DNA of 64,000 nucleotides from JANOBD01 sp031411495 (GTDB lineage: Bacteria > Planctomycetota > Phycisphaerae > Tepidisphaerales > Tepidisphaeraceae). Shown here in pieces: positions 35,449 through 45,134 of the stretch (position 1 is the first letter of the stretch; every line of letters begins with the position of its first letter). The stretch spans positions 202,029 through 266,028 of the forward strand of contig JANOBD010000175.1 in the NCBI GenBank assembly GCA_031411495.1. Direction: 5' to 3'. The translations under genes were made by a program, and so were the position numbers. The notes under the pieces were generated by a model, which saw only the letters and a program-made list of their open reading frames with translations, was not told the DNA's origin and did no database searches.

Positions 35449-35667
35449 AGTCGGGCTCCGCAGGTGGCCGTTCCCCCAACGGATATCGCCGTCGCCAGGT
35501 GTCATTCTATGGCTAAAGAATTCCGTCTTTGTTGACTCTTGTTCCAAATCCCGGGAAAGTCTCCGCAGGGAGCGGGGGAGGGAGTGCCCGTGGCCGCCCG
35601 AGTGGCCCGGCAGATCACGGCAGCGTCGTGCAGTTGCTGCACGCCCGAAAGGTGGTCGCGCTTGAGT

Positions 35668-37239
35668 ATGATCCGTTCCGACGTCGGCCTGACATCAGGC
35701 ACGCGTCCGCTGGCGGCGTTGTCGACCATCGAGGGGGCCGCCGAATATGACGAGTTGCCACCGCCGCCGAAACGATTGGTCTCGCTCGACGTGTTCCGCG
35801 GCATCACGATCGCCGCGATGCTCCTGGTGAACAACCCCGGCCACGGCACGCCTTACGCGCCGCTCGAACACGCCGAGTGGCACGGCTGGACGCCCACCGA
35901 CCTGATCTTTCCGTTCTTCCTGTTCATCGTCGGCGTGGCGATCCCGTTCTCGCTGGTTCGGCGCGGCATCACCGAGCACCTCACCGTCGGCCAGCAGTTC
36001 GCGCGGATCTGGACTCGGGCGCTCGCTCTGGTCCTGCTGGGAATCCTCTTGTCCGCGAACAACCTCCTCTGGCCGTTTACCAACACGCCGGACGGGTTCG
36101 TCGCGACCAAAGCGCTGCGGATCTTCGGGTTCGTTTTCATTTACGCGAGCATCCTGTTTCTGCTCACGCCGTGGCCTTGGAAGTCGGTGAGCCGGATCCT
36201 TCCGCTCGTGGTCAGCGTAATGCTCGTCGGATACCTCGTGACGATGCATTTCGTCCGCGCCAAGGCGATCGCCAACGGCTGGCCGGCCGAAACGTTCGGC
36301 AACGGCGCGTTCAACCCGGACATGCTTCGCATCCCCGGCGTGCTGCAGCGCATCGGCGTGTGCTACGGGTTCGCCGCGTCGATCGCGCTGCTCTTCGAAT
36401 GGCGCGGCGTTCTACTCTTTGCTTTGTTGTTCTGTGCGCTCTACAGCGTGCTGATGCTGCAGGGGCGCTTTCCCGGCAGGGACGATGCCTCGCGCGGCTC
36501 GCTCACCAGGGAAGACAACTTCGCACGATCGGTCGATCAATTCGTCTTCGAGCGCCGCGCGTATTCCGACGGCAAGCCGATCATCAAGCCCGATGGCTCG
36601 CCGGTCTTCACGCAGAAGCACACCTACAGCGAATATCCGGATAACGAAGGCATCGTTTCAACACTGCCGGCGATCGGCACGGCGCTGCTCGGCGTGTTGG
36701 TGGGCTTTTGGCTGCGCACACAGAAGACGACCGGCGAACACGCCGCAGGATTGCTCGCGATGGGCCTGCCCGTCATGTTGCTCGGGTTACTGCTCGATCA
36801 CGCGCTTATGCCGATCAACAAGAACCTCTGGACGCCCTCCTTCACGGTCTTCTCGGCCGGCGTAGGAATGCTCTGCCTGGGTTTCGTCTATTGGCTCATC
36901 GAAGTCTGCAATCGCCGCGTGTGGGCGTGGCCGTTCAAGGTGATCGGCATGAACGCGATCACGGCGTTCGTGCTGGCGAACCTGTTCGTGCGCGTGAGCC
37001 GGCTGGTGACGGTCACAGAACCCGGCACCGGCAAAGCGGTCAGCTCGCTCGGGTACCTGAACAATCGAATCGTCGACGGGGTGCAGTTCGCCTCCGCGAA
37101 ATGGACGCATCTGGGCAGCCATTTCGGCGCGTTCGACACGCCGCAGAACCTGTCGCTGGCGTACGCGATCGTATTCGTGATGCTCGTCTGGCTCGTGACG
37201 TGGGTGATGTACGTGTGCCGGGTGTTTGTGAAGGTGTGA
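35668..37239 (+). CDS. HGSNAT-like membrane acyltransferase (DUF5009/NagX family)
   Basis: A protein of 523 residues with about eleven membrane segments. LVSLDVFRGITIAAMLLVNN and HAEWHGWTPTDLIFPFFLFI are the signatures of the heparan-alpha-glucosaminide N-acetyltransferase-like family, which moves an acetyl group across the membrane onto a sugar. Its length is larger than the usual 370-400, owing to a loop at about residues 275-330 (for example SDGKPIIKPDGSPVFTQ). ATG 35668 is favoured with AAAGGTGG upstream; 43 more codons are open but lack membrane or protein-like features. It converges on the AI-2E family gene. Confidence 0.88.
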   Translation: MIRSDVGLTSGTRPLAALSTIEGAAEYDELPPPPKRLVSLDVFRGITIAAMLLVNNPGHGTPYAPLEHAEWHGWTPTDLIFPFFLFIVGVAIPFSLVRRGITEHLTVGQQFARIWTRALALVLLGILLSANNLLWPFTNTPDGFVATKALRIFGFVFIYASILFLLTPWPWKSVSRILPLVVSVMLVGYLVTMHFVRAKAIANGWPAETFGNGAFNPDMLRIPGVLQRIGVCYGFAASIALLFEWRGVLLFALLFCALYSVLMLQGRFPGRDDASRGSLTREDNFARSVDQFVFERRAYSDGKPIIKPDGSPVFTQKHTYSEYPDNEGIVSTLPAIGTALLGVLVGFWLRTQKTTGEHAAGLLAMGLPVMLLGLLLDHALMPINKNLWTPSFTVFSAGVGMLCLGFVYWLIEVCNRRVWAWPFKVIGMNAITAFVLANLFVRVSRLVTVTEPGTGKAVSSLGYLNNRIVDGVQFASAKWTHLGSHFGAFDTPQNLSLAYAIVFVMLVWLVTWVMYVCRVFVKV

Positions 37240-37241
37240 GA

Positions 37242-37266
37242 CCACCTTTGAGCCCGGCCAAGGTGG
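37242..37266. repeat. Hairpin between convergent genes, possible terminator
   Basis: CCACCTT (37242-37248) and AAGGTGG (37260-37266) form a perfect 7-bp stem with an 11-base loop between the acyltransferase stop (37239) and the AI-2E gene stop (37295). No T-tract follows, so it may be a weak terminator or simple RNA end. Confidence 0.4.
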
Positions 37267-37294
37267 CTGGAGCTTCGGCAATCATCTTCATGGA

Positions 37295-38479
37295 TCAGGC
37301 AAGTCCCTCGACCTCAACGTCTTCGCCCAGCGCCTGGCGGACGTAAAGCATCTTCACCGCCACCACGATCGCCGCCAGCAGCGGCGCGGCGAGCATCAAT
37401 CCCAATCCGCCCATCATCACCCCGGCGAGCACCTGGAAGAGGATCAGCAGCGCCGGAGGGGTGTCGACGGCCTTCTTCTGCACCATCGGCGTCAGGATGT
37501 AACCCTCGAACGTCTGGGCGACGATGTACAGCACCGTGATCCAGATCACCTTGTGGCCCGCATCCGGATCGGCCAGCGCAAAGAGGATCGCCGGCACAAA
37601 TGACACGAGCGGTCCGAAGTTGGGAACGAAGTTGAAGAGCGCTGCGAGGATGGCGAACGTGAGCCACAGCCGCACGCCGATGAAGTAGAGTCCGACACCC
37701 GTGAGTGTGCCGATGACCAGCATCGTGATCGCCTGCCCCACCAGCCACCAGCGCAGCGTGTGGTGAGTGGCCGAGAGGGTTTGCGAGATCAATTCGCGGC
37801 GCGACCGCGGGAACAGCAGCAGCACGCCGCGGCGATACAGGCCGGGCTCTAGCGCGAGATAGATTCCCGCCGCCAGCACCACGAGTATCGCCACCACGCC
37901 ATTCACCGCACCGGCCGCGAATAGGCCGGCACCATCGATCAGCGGCTCGGCCGCTGCCTTGACAGTCTTGGTCAGTCGTTCACCCCGCTGGGTCGTGGGT
38001 GCGGTGGTCGGCTTCGTGGTCGCGGGCTCGTCGGCGGGTTGCACATCGTCCTCGGCCGTGCCGCTGGTCGAATCGTGATGCGACGCCTGATTGAGCAGCA
38101 TCCGGCCCCAGCGATAAGTCAGGATCCGTGATTCGATCCGCTTGGTCTGCTCTGGCAGCGTCTTGGCGATCTCATCGATCTCGCGGGCAAAGCTCGGTAC
38201 GACGAACGCGCCGATTCCCACGCCGAGTCCGATCAAGGCCAGGAGAACGGCGACGATTGCCGTCCTTCTCCCAAGGCCGGTGACGCGGGCGACGGGCTCG
38301 GCAAGGCTGGCGAGCAGCGTGGCAATTAACGCCGCCGCGAACGCCAGCAGGAAGACGGTCAGCGCCGACCGAACAAGCCAAAACAGCAGAAACGCCAGTG
38401 AGCCCAAACCCAGAACGATCAGCGCGCGGCGCAGCGTCCGCGAATCGTTGTCGACCAGATTGGGCTCGGGTGTCTGCAT
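37295..38479 (-). CDS. AI-2E family transporter (PerM/TqsA-like)
   Basis: A protein of 394 residues with about seven transmembrane segments. The N-terminal double helix (ALIVLGLGSLAFLLFWLVR) and C-terminal block (FNFVPNFGPLVSFVPAILFA; GYILTPMVQKKAVDTPPALL) are typical of this family, which includes the AI-2 exporter TqsA and Na+/H+ antiporters. A loop of about 50 residues rich in TTKPTTAPTTQ lies near the middle (residues 145-195). The start at 38479 is preferred over 34 open codons upstream. Substrate unknown. Confidence 0.88.
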   Translation of the reverse strand: MQTPEPNLVDNDSRTLRRALIVLGLGSLAFLLFWLVRSALTVFLLAFAAALIATLLASLAEPVARVTGLGRRTAIVAVLLALIGLGVGIGAFVVPSFAREIDEIAKTLPEQTKRIESRILTYRWGRMLLNQASHHDSTSGTAEDDVQPADEPATTKPTTAPTTQRGERLTKTVKAAAEPLIDGAGLFAAGAVNGVVAILVVLAAGIYLALEPGLYRRGVLLLFPRSRRELISQTLSATHHTLRWWLVGQAITMLVIGTLTGVGLYFIGVRLWLTFAILAALFNFVPNFGPLVSFVPAILFALADPDAGHKVIWITVLYIVAQTFEGYILTPMVQKKAVDTPPALLILFQVLAGVMMGGLGLMLAAPLLAAIVVAVKMLYVRQALGEDVEVEGLA

Positions 38480-38681
38480 AGTGGATGGACGAGAGCAAGA
38501 AATCCTAAGCGCAACTAGAAGGCGCGCGACTCGGGAATCTCCCGAGCCATCATCGTCGGATCGTGGCGAGAGCGTGGGCAATCCCGAGGGTTCATCGAGG
38601 TAAACGCCCGCTCTCTCGCCGGATCACTTCCCGCGCACGCGATGCCGTGGAGGTCTGGCGGAATGGGCGGCGGCTCGCGAT

Positions 38682-38718
38682 AAAAAAGGCGACCCTCGTC
38701 AGCCTGACGAGGGTCGCC
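38682..38718 (-). terminator. Strong intrinsic terminator of clpX
   Basis: A perfect 14-bp stem, GGCGACCCTCGTCA (38688-38701) against TGACGAGGGTCGCC (38705-38718), with a three-base loop. On the minus strand it is followed by TTTTTT (38682-38687). It begins 25 bp after the clpX stop. Confidence 0.9.
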
Positions 38719-38742
38719 ACTGCGATTTCGGTGTCCGCTCGA

Positions 38743-40128
38743 TCAGGCGCTCTTGCGCTGTTCGAGCTTCACGTTCTTCTCGCCGAAGATGTCTTTCGCG
38801 CCGTCGACGACATCGCCGTCGATGATGTACTTGCTGCCGGCGGGCTGGTCGGGGAGGCGATACATGATGTCCATCATGATCTCTTCGCACACCGCACGCA
38901 GGCCGCGGGCGCCGGTGTCGCGCTTGACGGCTCGGCGGGCGATCTTGATCAGCGCATCGCTCGTGAACTCGAGCGACTTGTTGTCCATCTTGAACAGCCG
39001 CTGGTACTGACGGACGATCGCGTTCTTCGGCTCGGTGAGGATGTTCACCAACGTGTCGATATCCAGCGGATCCAACGGCGCGATCAGCGGCAGGCGGCCG
39101 ATGAACTCGGGGATCATGCCGAACTCGACGAGGTCTTCCGGCTGAACCTGGCGGAGCGTCTTGATGCGCTCGGCCTGCTCGTCTTTGCGGCCGGCGGTTT
39201 CGGAGAAGAAGCCGATCTGTTGTTTGCCGAGGCGTTTGCGGATGATGTCATCCAGCCCGACGAAGGTACCGCCGGCGATGAACAGGATGTGCGTCGTGTC
39301 CATCTGGATGTACTGCTGTTCGGGATGCTTGCGTCCGCCTTGCGGCGGGATGTTGGCGACAGTGCCTTCGAGCATTTTCAGCAATGCCTGCTGCACGCCT
39401 TCGCCGGACACGTCGCGGGTGATGCTGACGTTGTTCTGGGTTTTGCCGATCTTGTCGATTTCGTCGATGTAGACGATGCCGCGCTGCGCGGCTTCGAGAT
39501 CGTAATCCGCGGCCTGGAGCAGACGGAGAAGGATGTTCTCGACATCTTCGCCGACGTAACCGGCTTCGGTGAGCGTGGTGGCGTCGCCGATCGCGAACGG
39601 CACATTCAGGCTCTTGGCGAGCGTCTTGGCAAGCAGCGTCTTGCCCGAGCCGGTCGGGCCGATGAGCAGGACGTTCGACTTGTCGATGTCGACGTGATCC
39701 TCGGTCGGCGTGCCGTCTTCGTTGGTCGTGCTCTGCAGCGATGCGAGTCGCTTGTAGTGATTATGAACGGCGACGCTGAGCGCGCGCTTGGCATGTTCCT
39801 GGCCGACGATGTGCTGATCGAGCTGCGTCTTGAGTTCGCGCGGCTTGGGAATGTTGGTGAAGGTCGGCAGGGTGCTCGACGAGAGCTTGCGCTTTTCCTG
39901 CTTGATGATGTTGTGCGCCAGATCGACACAGTTGGCGCAGATGAAGACATCGGACGGTCCTTCGACCATCGGTCCGACATCGCGCGAGCTCTTTCCGCAG
40001 AACGAGCAGGTGGTCATGCGTCGGCCGCGGAAACCCCCGCCGCCACCGCCCGGGGGTTGTGTGCCACCGCCGCCCGGGGGGAGGTTCGAGCCACCGCTGC
40101 CATTACCGGGACGATTCGGATTTGCCAT
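38743..40128 (-). CDS. clpX: ATP-dependent Clp protease ATP-binding subunit ClpX
   Basis: A protein of 461 residues. After an unusual Gly/Pro-rich stretch of about 37 residues comes the zinc-binding domain (CSFCGKSSRDVGP, then ICANCVDLA). The AAA+ core has Walker A GPTGSGKTLLAKTLAKSL, Walker B GIVYIDEIDKIG, pore-1 loop AGYVGEDVENILL, and the IGF tripeptide (RLGKQQIGFFSETAG) that docks on ClpP. The hexamer unfolds tagged proteins and feeds them to ClpP. ATG 40128 has AGAGGA upstream. No clpP or lon is adjacent. A strong terminator follows. Confidence 0.97.
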   Translation of the reverse strand: MANPNRPGNGSGGSNLPPGGGGTQPPGGGGGGFRGRRMTTCSFCGKSSRDVGPMVEGPSDVFICANCVDLAHNIIKQEKRKLSSSTLPTFTNIPKPRELKTQLDQHIVGQEHAKRALSVAVHNHYKRLASLQSTTNEDGTPTEDHVDIDKSNVLLIGPTGSGKTLLAKTLAKSLNVPFAIGDATTLTEAGYVGEDVENILLRLLQAADYDLEAAQRGIVYIDEIDKIGKTQNNVSITRDVSGEGVQQALLKMLEGTVANIPPQGGRKHPEQQYIQMDTTHILFIAGGTFVGLDDIIRKRLGKQQIGFFSETAGRKDEQAERIKTLRQVQPEDLVEFGMIPEFIGRLPLIAPLDPLDIDTLVNILTEPKNAIVRQYQRLFKMDNKSLEFTSDALIKIARRAVKRDTGARGLRAVCEEIMMDIMYRLPDQPAGSKYIIDGDVVDGAKDIFGEKNVKLEQRKSA

Positions 40129-40682
40129 TGAACATTCCTCTGCAATCACCACACGGAAAACGGGTTCCGCGGCGCTCGACCGATAGGGACAATTCAAGCC
40201 CGAACCCAGCGAGCACACTCCTCATGGTGTATCGAATCGTTCCCGACGCGAACTTGATACATAAACTGCGGAGCGAACCACATCCGAGGCCATGGGATAC
40301 GTCCCAGATGGGTGGAACCGATACACATGTTCGAAATCGACCAGACCTCTCAGGTGCGGGGCACGACATCGCGATCACGCCACGGGACGGACTCCCGCCG
40401 GCCGCGCTCCATATTATGCGTGCGTCGGCGCTAAATCGCACCGCTCATTGCCTTGAAATCGCGGTTTTTTCAGGGTCCGAAAACCTCCGGCGCCGATTTC
40501 CGCCCCGCCGAATGAACCCGCAATCCTTCGCGATCGCACCTGCACGGCGGATCTGGCCCGGCTAAGGCATTCCGAGAACATGGTTTAGCGAGCGTGTAGC
40601 GATTTGCCGCGTCTGCGACGTCGCCGCATAATCATATCGGTCTCGCAGTACGCTTTCAGGTCCCTTCGTCGCAGGAGATCCC
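40129..40682. other. 554-bp divergent spacer between clpX and the DUF2959 gene
   Basis: No gene is seen on either strand. It must hold the promoters for both genes; AGGAG lies seven bases before ATG 40683. A small hairpin, TGGGA/TCCCA at 40293-40306 with a TACG loop, is present. No named promoter boxes can be assigned, and I see no known RNA family. Confidence 0.5.
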
Positions 40683-41384
40683 ATGTTCCGTTTCACCGCC
40701 GTTCCCGTTTCGACGTATGCGCTTCGCCTGTCGATGTGCGCGCTGCTCGCGCTCGTCGGCCTGCAGGCGTCAACGGGGTGCCAGACCGTGCGAACCGGCT
40801 ACTACAACGCGTGGGAGAAGTTCGGATACGCCAAGCGCGAGCGACTGGTCGACAACGTCAGGGCCGCCGCCGCCGAGCAGGGCGAGGCCAAGCAACAGTT
40901 CGCCTCCGCGCTGGAGCAGTTCAAAAGCGTCGTCAACTTCGACGGCGGCAGCCTCGAAACCGTCTATAACAAGCTCAACAAGGAATACGAGCGCTGCGTC
41001 AGCTCCGCCGACGGAGTGAACGGGAAGATCAAGTCCGTCAAGAACGTTGCCGCTTCACTCTTCACCGAATGGCAAGGCGAGGTGAACCAGATCAGCGACG
41101 GCAACCTCAAATCCAAGAGCCAGGCGCTCTTCGACAAGACGCAGACCGCCTACGGCGAGATGATCGCCCGCATGGACTCGGCCGCCGCGACGATGAATCC
41201 GGTCCTGCAGAGCTTTAAAGACCGCGTCCTGTTCATCAAGGGCAACCTCAACGCCCAGGCGATCGCCAGCCTCAAGGGCACCGAAGTCGAGCTCGGCAGC
41301 GAAATCGACAAGCTCATCAAGGAAATGGAAGCCAGCATCAAGGAAGCCGACGACTTCATCAACGAAGTCGGCGCAAAGAAGTGA
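40683..41384 (+). CDS. DUF2959 family lipoprotein
   Basis: A protein of 233 residues. A lipoprotein signal ends in QASTGC (Cys33), followed by QTVRTGYYNAWEKFGYAKRE, the start of the DUF2959 domain. The rest is a long helical coiled-coil (GEAKQQFASALEQFKSVVNF; VELGSEIDKLIKEMEASIKE). Family function is unknown; its shape suggests an envelope scaffold. AGGAG seven bases upstream supports the start. Transcribed away from clpX. Confidence 0.85.
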   Translation: MFRFTAVPVSTYALRLSMCALLALVGLQASTGCQTVRTGYYNAWEKFGYAKRERLVDNVRAAAAEQGEAKQQFASALEQFKSVVNFDGGSLETVYNKLNKEYERCVSSADGVNGKIKSVKNVAASLFTEWQGEVNQISDGNLKSKSQALFDKTQTAYGEMIARMDSAAATMNPVLQSFKDRVLFIKGNLNAQAIASLKGTEVELGSEIDKLIKEMEASIKEADDFINEVGAKK

Positions 41385-41610
41385 CGGCCATCCCTCGTCG
41401 GGCGACTGGGCCGGCGGCAGCAAAGCCATCGCGCCGCGCATCTGCTCCATGTTAACGCGACAAGGCATTTGGCGAATATGAATGTGGTTAGCTCAGATGT
41501 CGGTCACCGGGCGGCTAGGCAGACTGGATCTTTCGAACTGGTTGTCAGTTCGGGAGGGCTCCGTCGCACATTCTGCAACGGAGTTAAGTTTCACTGCGAA
41601 GGAGAGATAC

Positions 41611-42561
41611 ATGTCTGCCCGAAAATCGATTGCTGGCGCTGCGGCGTTGGTCATCTTGTCATGTGCGACGTCGTTTGCAGGCACGGTGGCATATTGGAAC
41701 TTCGAAAACGGCACGGTCGACGCGCAAGTTCCGCACGCGGGCGCTGACGGCATCTTCGACGGCTCGACACCCGATGTCTCGGGCAACGGCAACGCACTCT
41801 CGGTCTGGAATGCCGGCGGCTCAGGCTTCAAATACACCGCCGACGTCCCCGCCACCGGCCAAGTCAATGGCACGCCGAATCACCTGAGCATCAAAAACAC
41901 CGGCGGCGGGCCGGCGGCGTTCTCTGTCGACCGCAACAACAACCCGCCTGGCCTTGCGCTCAACAATACCGCGTATCCGCAGTTCACCGTCGAAGCCAGC
42001 TACAAGCCCGAAAACGGCGGATACCGCACCGCCGTCGGTCGCGACGCCAGGGGTGTCGCCAACAGCGACGGCAGCCTCGCCGCGCTTTACCTCCAGGCCA
42101 CGCCGGACAATCGCTTCGCGATCAAGTTCAGCGACCTCGCGGGCAACTTCTGGGAAGCCCTCACCGAGCCGAACTTCGTGCATGGCTTTGATTTCCCGAC
42201 CGACCCGAACGGTCTGCTCAGCACCTGGTACAACCTCGTCGGCGTCAGTGACGGCTCGACGCTCAAGCTCTACGTCAACAACGTCCTCCAGGCGACGACG
42301 ACCATCACCAGCACGAACTCGGCACTCGCCGTCGGTACCGACCCCAATGCCGGCGACGACTGGACGAGCGGCGGCTGGAGCGTCGGCCGCGGCCTGTACA
42401 ACGGCGGGCACGTCGATCGCGGCTACGGTTTCCTCGACGAAGTCCGCATCTCCGACTCGGCGCTGGCGCCGTCGCAATTCCTCTCGGCCCTTGCGCCCGA
42501 ACCGACTTCGGCTCTTGGGTTGAGTGCGCTCGCGATCGTCGCGCGCCGCCGTCGGGCCTGA
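41611..42561 (+). CDS. LamG-like secreted protein with PEP-CTERM sorting signal
   Basis: A protein of 316 residues. It has a signal peptide (MSARKSIAGAAALVILSCATSFAG), a concanavalin-A/LamG-like lectin fold (VAYWNFENG, FTVEASYKPENGGYRTAVGR, STWYNLVGVSDGSTLKLYVN, DEVRISDSAL), and a C-terminal PEP-CTERM signal (APEPTSALGLSALAIVARRR) recognised by exosortase. It probably binds carbohydrate at the cell surface. GGAGA lies a few bases before the ATG. No exosortase gene is in the window. A strong terminator follows. Confidence 0.9.
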   Translation: MSARKSIAGAAALVILSCATSFAGTVAYWNFENGTVDAQVPHAGADGIFDGSTPDVSGNGNALSVWNAGGSGFKYTADVPATGQVNGTPNHLSIKNTGGGPAAFSVDRNNNPPGLALNNTAYPQFTVEASYKPENGGYRTAVGRDARGVANSDGSLAALYLQATPDNRFAIKFSDLAGNFWEALTEPNFVHGFDFPTDPNGLLSTWYNLVGVSDGSTLKLYVNNVLQATTTITSTNSALAVGTDPNAGDDWTSGGWSVGRGLYNGGHVDRGYGFLDEVRISDSALAPSQFLSALAPEPTSALGLSALAIVARRRRA

Positions 42562-42590
42562 TCCGATCGCGAACATAGTGTAAGTGGGGG

Positions 42591-42624
42591 AAACGGGCGC
42601 GCCATCTGGCGCGCCCGTTTTCAA
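42591..42624 (+). terminator. Intrinsic terminator after the LamG/PEP-CTERM gene
   Basis: AAACGGGCGCGCC (42591-42603), loop ATCT, GGCGCGCCCGTTT (42608-42620), a perfect 13-bp stem that runs into TTTTC. It lies 30 bp past the stop and isolates the gene from the GH38 gene downstream. Confidence 0.88.
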
Positions 42625-42716
42625 TCCGGGTCGCTGGCTCCGGTTGGCCGAATCCTCGAGCGGATGTCCGCAGCAGCGCGTTGCCGAGCGCCTCAAACGC
42701 GGACAAGCTATTGGCC

Positions 42717-45089
42717 ATGATCCGCACGCTCTATGTCGTTCATCATTCCCACACCGACATCGGCTACACGCACGCGCAGGCGCGCATCGTCCGCTGGCAC
42801 GGCGACTACATTCGCCAGGCGATGGAGATTGCCGCACGGCGCGACGACTTCCGCTGGCAGTGCGAGACGTTCTTTCCCGTCGAAGCGTTCTGGAAGGATG
42901 CGAGCGAGGCGGATCCTGGCCGCTTCATTGCAGCGCTCCGGGCCGGCACCCTTGCGGTCTCGGGAAGCTTTTTCAACTACACCGAATTGCTCGATGCCGA
43001 CCTGCACAGAACGATGGCGCTGCGCGTCCGGAGCTTTGCGGATGAGCACCAGGTTCCCCTCCGCGCCGCGATGACCGCCGACATCAACGGCACCACGCTC
43101 GCCCACGCGCAGGCGCTCGCCGATGCCGGCATCGAGTTGCTCGTGACGTTCATCCACCCGCACCACGGCTTCGTCCCGCTCGCCAAACGCGCCGGGATGT
43201 ACACGTGGGATCTCGGCGATGGCCGAACGATTGATGTCGTTCACTCGGATCACTACCACATGGGCAACGAGCTGGGCCTCGTGCCGTTCGCGGCGACCAA
43301 CTACGCGTGGCTGTGGGACGGCGCGCCGACGTACCCGTATCACGACGGCCTGCTCGAGACGCGCCTGCCGATGTATCTGAAACGCATCGAGGCGGACGGA
43401 TGGGACGCCGACTGGTTCGTCGTCGCCGCGTCCGGCCTGGGGACCGACAACGCGCCGCCGAGCGAGCACCTGCCGGAGCGGATCGCGCGCTGGAACACGA
43501 CGCACACGGACATTCGCATCCAGATGATCACGCTGACGGAGCTTGCCGGGATCGCAAAGCGCACGGCCAAGCCGACCCATCGCGGCGACTGCCCGGACTG
43601 GTGGGCCGACGGCGTCGCCGGCGATCCGGAAGCGGTGCTGCTGTTCCGCGAGGCGCAGCGGAAGCGGAGATTCCTCGTCGATCTCGCGAAGTACGAGCCA
43701 CGTGCCGTAGTTGACCTCACCGCACTGGATGATGCCCTCTCGCTCTATGCCGAGCACACCTCCGGCCATGCCGTTTCGGTTCGGCATCCGGCGAATCTTC
43801 ACGCGAACCAGCTGCGGGCGCGCAAGATCGGCTACGCGGCCGACGCGGCGGATCTGGCGGAGATGCTGATCGATCGGAGCGCCCAGGCGATCGGCGCCGG
43901 CCCGACGACTGCCGATCGCGAGCTGAAGTACCGCGTGGTGAACGTGAGCGATCACGCCATGCACGAGCTCGTCTCGCCGCCGTTCGAATGGACCGATCCG
44001 AACCGCTGGGGCCTGCGCGCGGATACCGCGCGCATCACGCGTCTCGACAATGATCAGCCGCTGCCGATGCAGGTGATCAACTCGTACCGCGGCTCGGAGA
44101 TCGTCGTCGATGTCGATTTGAAGCCGGGCGAGTCGATCGACTTCAAGATCGAATCGCCCGCGCCGGCGCCGTTCGGACTCAATCCGCATGCGCCCGTGCC
44201 GGATCGGGCGAACGATCTGGTCGGCATGAGTGATTCGGTGTCGCGAAACTCGATCCGCACAAAACATGTCGAAATCGACATCAGCGCTCCGGCCGGAATC
44301 ACTGCGTGGCGCGATGCGAATGGAACGAGTTTGATCGACACCCGCTACCACGTCGCGCCGTTCTCAATCGTCGCCAGCCGACTCACGGCGCCGATGGATG
44401 GCGATCGGCAGTGCGATGTACGCCGTCGGCTCGGCCGAAACCGCAACGGCCAGGATGCCGTCTGGTCGACGAGCACGCTCAAGCGTATCCGCGGCAGCGG
44501 CGACGGGCCGCTCGCGCAGATGGTCGACCTGGAATATGAGTTGCCTGGCTGCGAGTTCGTCTGGGTGCGTCTGCTGGCATATCACGATCGGCCGCGCGTG
44601 GACGTGGAAGTGGCGATGCACAAGGTCGGCACCTGGGATGCAGAGAACCTGTATCTCGCGCTCCCGTTCAGGGCTGGAGACGATCAGAAGCTGTTTCTCG
44701 ATCGCGGCGCCCGGCCGATGCGGCCGGGCGTAGACCAGATTCCCGGAACCCTCATCGACTTTTACGGCGTGCAGGACGGCATCGCGTGGACCGACTCCCA
44801 GCGCGGCGTGGCCGTCGCGCAGCGCGATAGCCACCTCGTGCAGGTGGGCCCGCTCGCTTACGGCATACGAGAACTCGCAGACGGCAGACCCGTCGGCGAG
44901 CGTTCGTGCGTCTACGCGTGGCTGATGACCAACTACTGGGAGACGAACTTCGCACCCGAACTCGGCGGCTTCTACGCGTTCCGCTACAGCGTCATGTGGG
45001 GCGAATCGCTGCGCGACGCGAATGCCGCGCTGCGCGCCTGTCGCGGCGCGAACGCGGGGCTCAACGCGTTTCGTCTTGCAGGCAAATGA
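42717..45089 (+). CDS. GH38-like glycoside hydrolase (alpha-mannosidase superfamily)
   Basis: A protein of 790 residues. The N-terminal YVVHHSHTDIGYTHAQAR carries the zinc-binding His and Asp of GH38 enzymes. TADINGTTLAHAQALADAGI holds the likely nucleophile Asp. Additional His (HPHHGFVPLAKRAGMYTWD, and HSDHYHMG) would complete the metal site. C-terminal beta-sandwich domains follow (for example KPGESIDFKIESPAPAPFG). The enzyme probably cleaves alpha-mannosides or related glycans. ATG 42717 gives MIRTLYVV; 12 open codons upstream are discarded. No clear ribosome binding site. Confidence 0.85.
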   Translation: MIRTLYVVHHSHTDIGYTHAQARIVRWHGDYIRQAMEIAARRDDFRWQCETFFPVEAFWKDASEADPGRFIAALRAGTLAVSGSFFNYTELLDADLHRTMALRVRSFADEHQVPLRAAMTADINGTTLAHAQALADAGIELLVTFIHPHHGFVPLAKRAGMYTWDLGDGRTIDVVHSDHYHMGNELGLVPFAATNYAWLWDGAPTYPYHDGLLETRLPMYLKRIEADGWDADWFVVAASGLGTDNAPPSEHLPERIARWNTTHTDIRIQMITLTELAGIAKRTAKPTHRGDCPDWWADGVAGDPEAVLLFREAQRKRRFLVDLAKYEPRAVVDLTALDDALSLYAEHTSGHAVSVRHPANLHANQLRARKIGYAADAADLAEMLIDRSAQAIGAGPTTADRELKYRVVNVSDHAMHELVSPPFEWTDPNRWGLRADTARITRLDNDQPLPMQVINSYRGSEIVVDVDLKPGESIDFKIESPAPAPFGLNPHAPVPDRANDLVGMSDSVSRNSIRTKHVEIDISAPAGITAWRDANGTSLIDTRYHVAPFSIVASRLTAPMDGDRQCDVRRRLGRNRNGQDAVWSTSTLKRIRGSGDGPLAQMVDLEYELPGCEFVWVRLLAYHDRPRVDVEVAMHKVGTWDAENLYLALPFRAGDDQKLFLDRGARPMRPGVDQIPGTLIDFYGVQDGIAWTDSQRGVAVAQRDSHLVQVGPLAYGIRELADGRPVGERSCVYAWLMTNYWETNFAPELGGFYAFRYSVMWGESLRDANAALRACRGANAGLNAFRLAGK

Positions 45090-45134
45090 CTAACGACAAA
45101 GCACTCGATTGCAGCACCGATGGGTCGCGCAGGT

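Noticed and set aside
41488..41496. TTAGCTCAG resembling a tRNA D-arm
   Set aside because: No matching acceptor stem, anticodon arm or T-arm could be paired around it.
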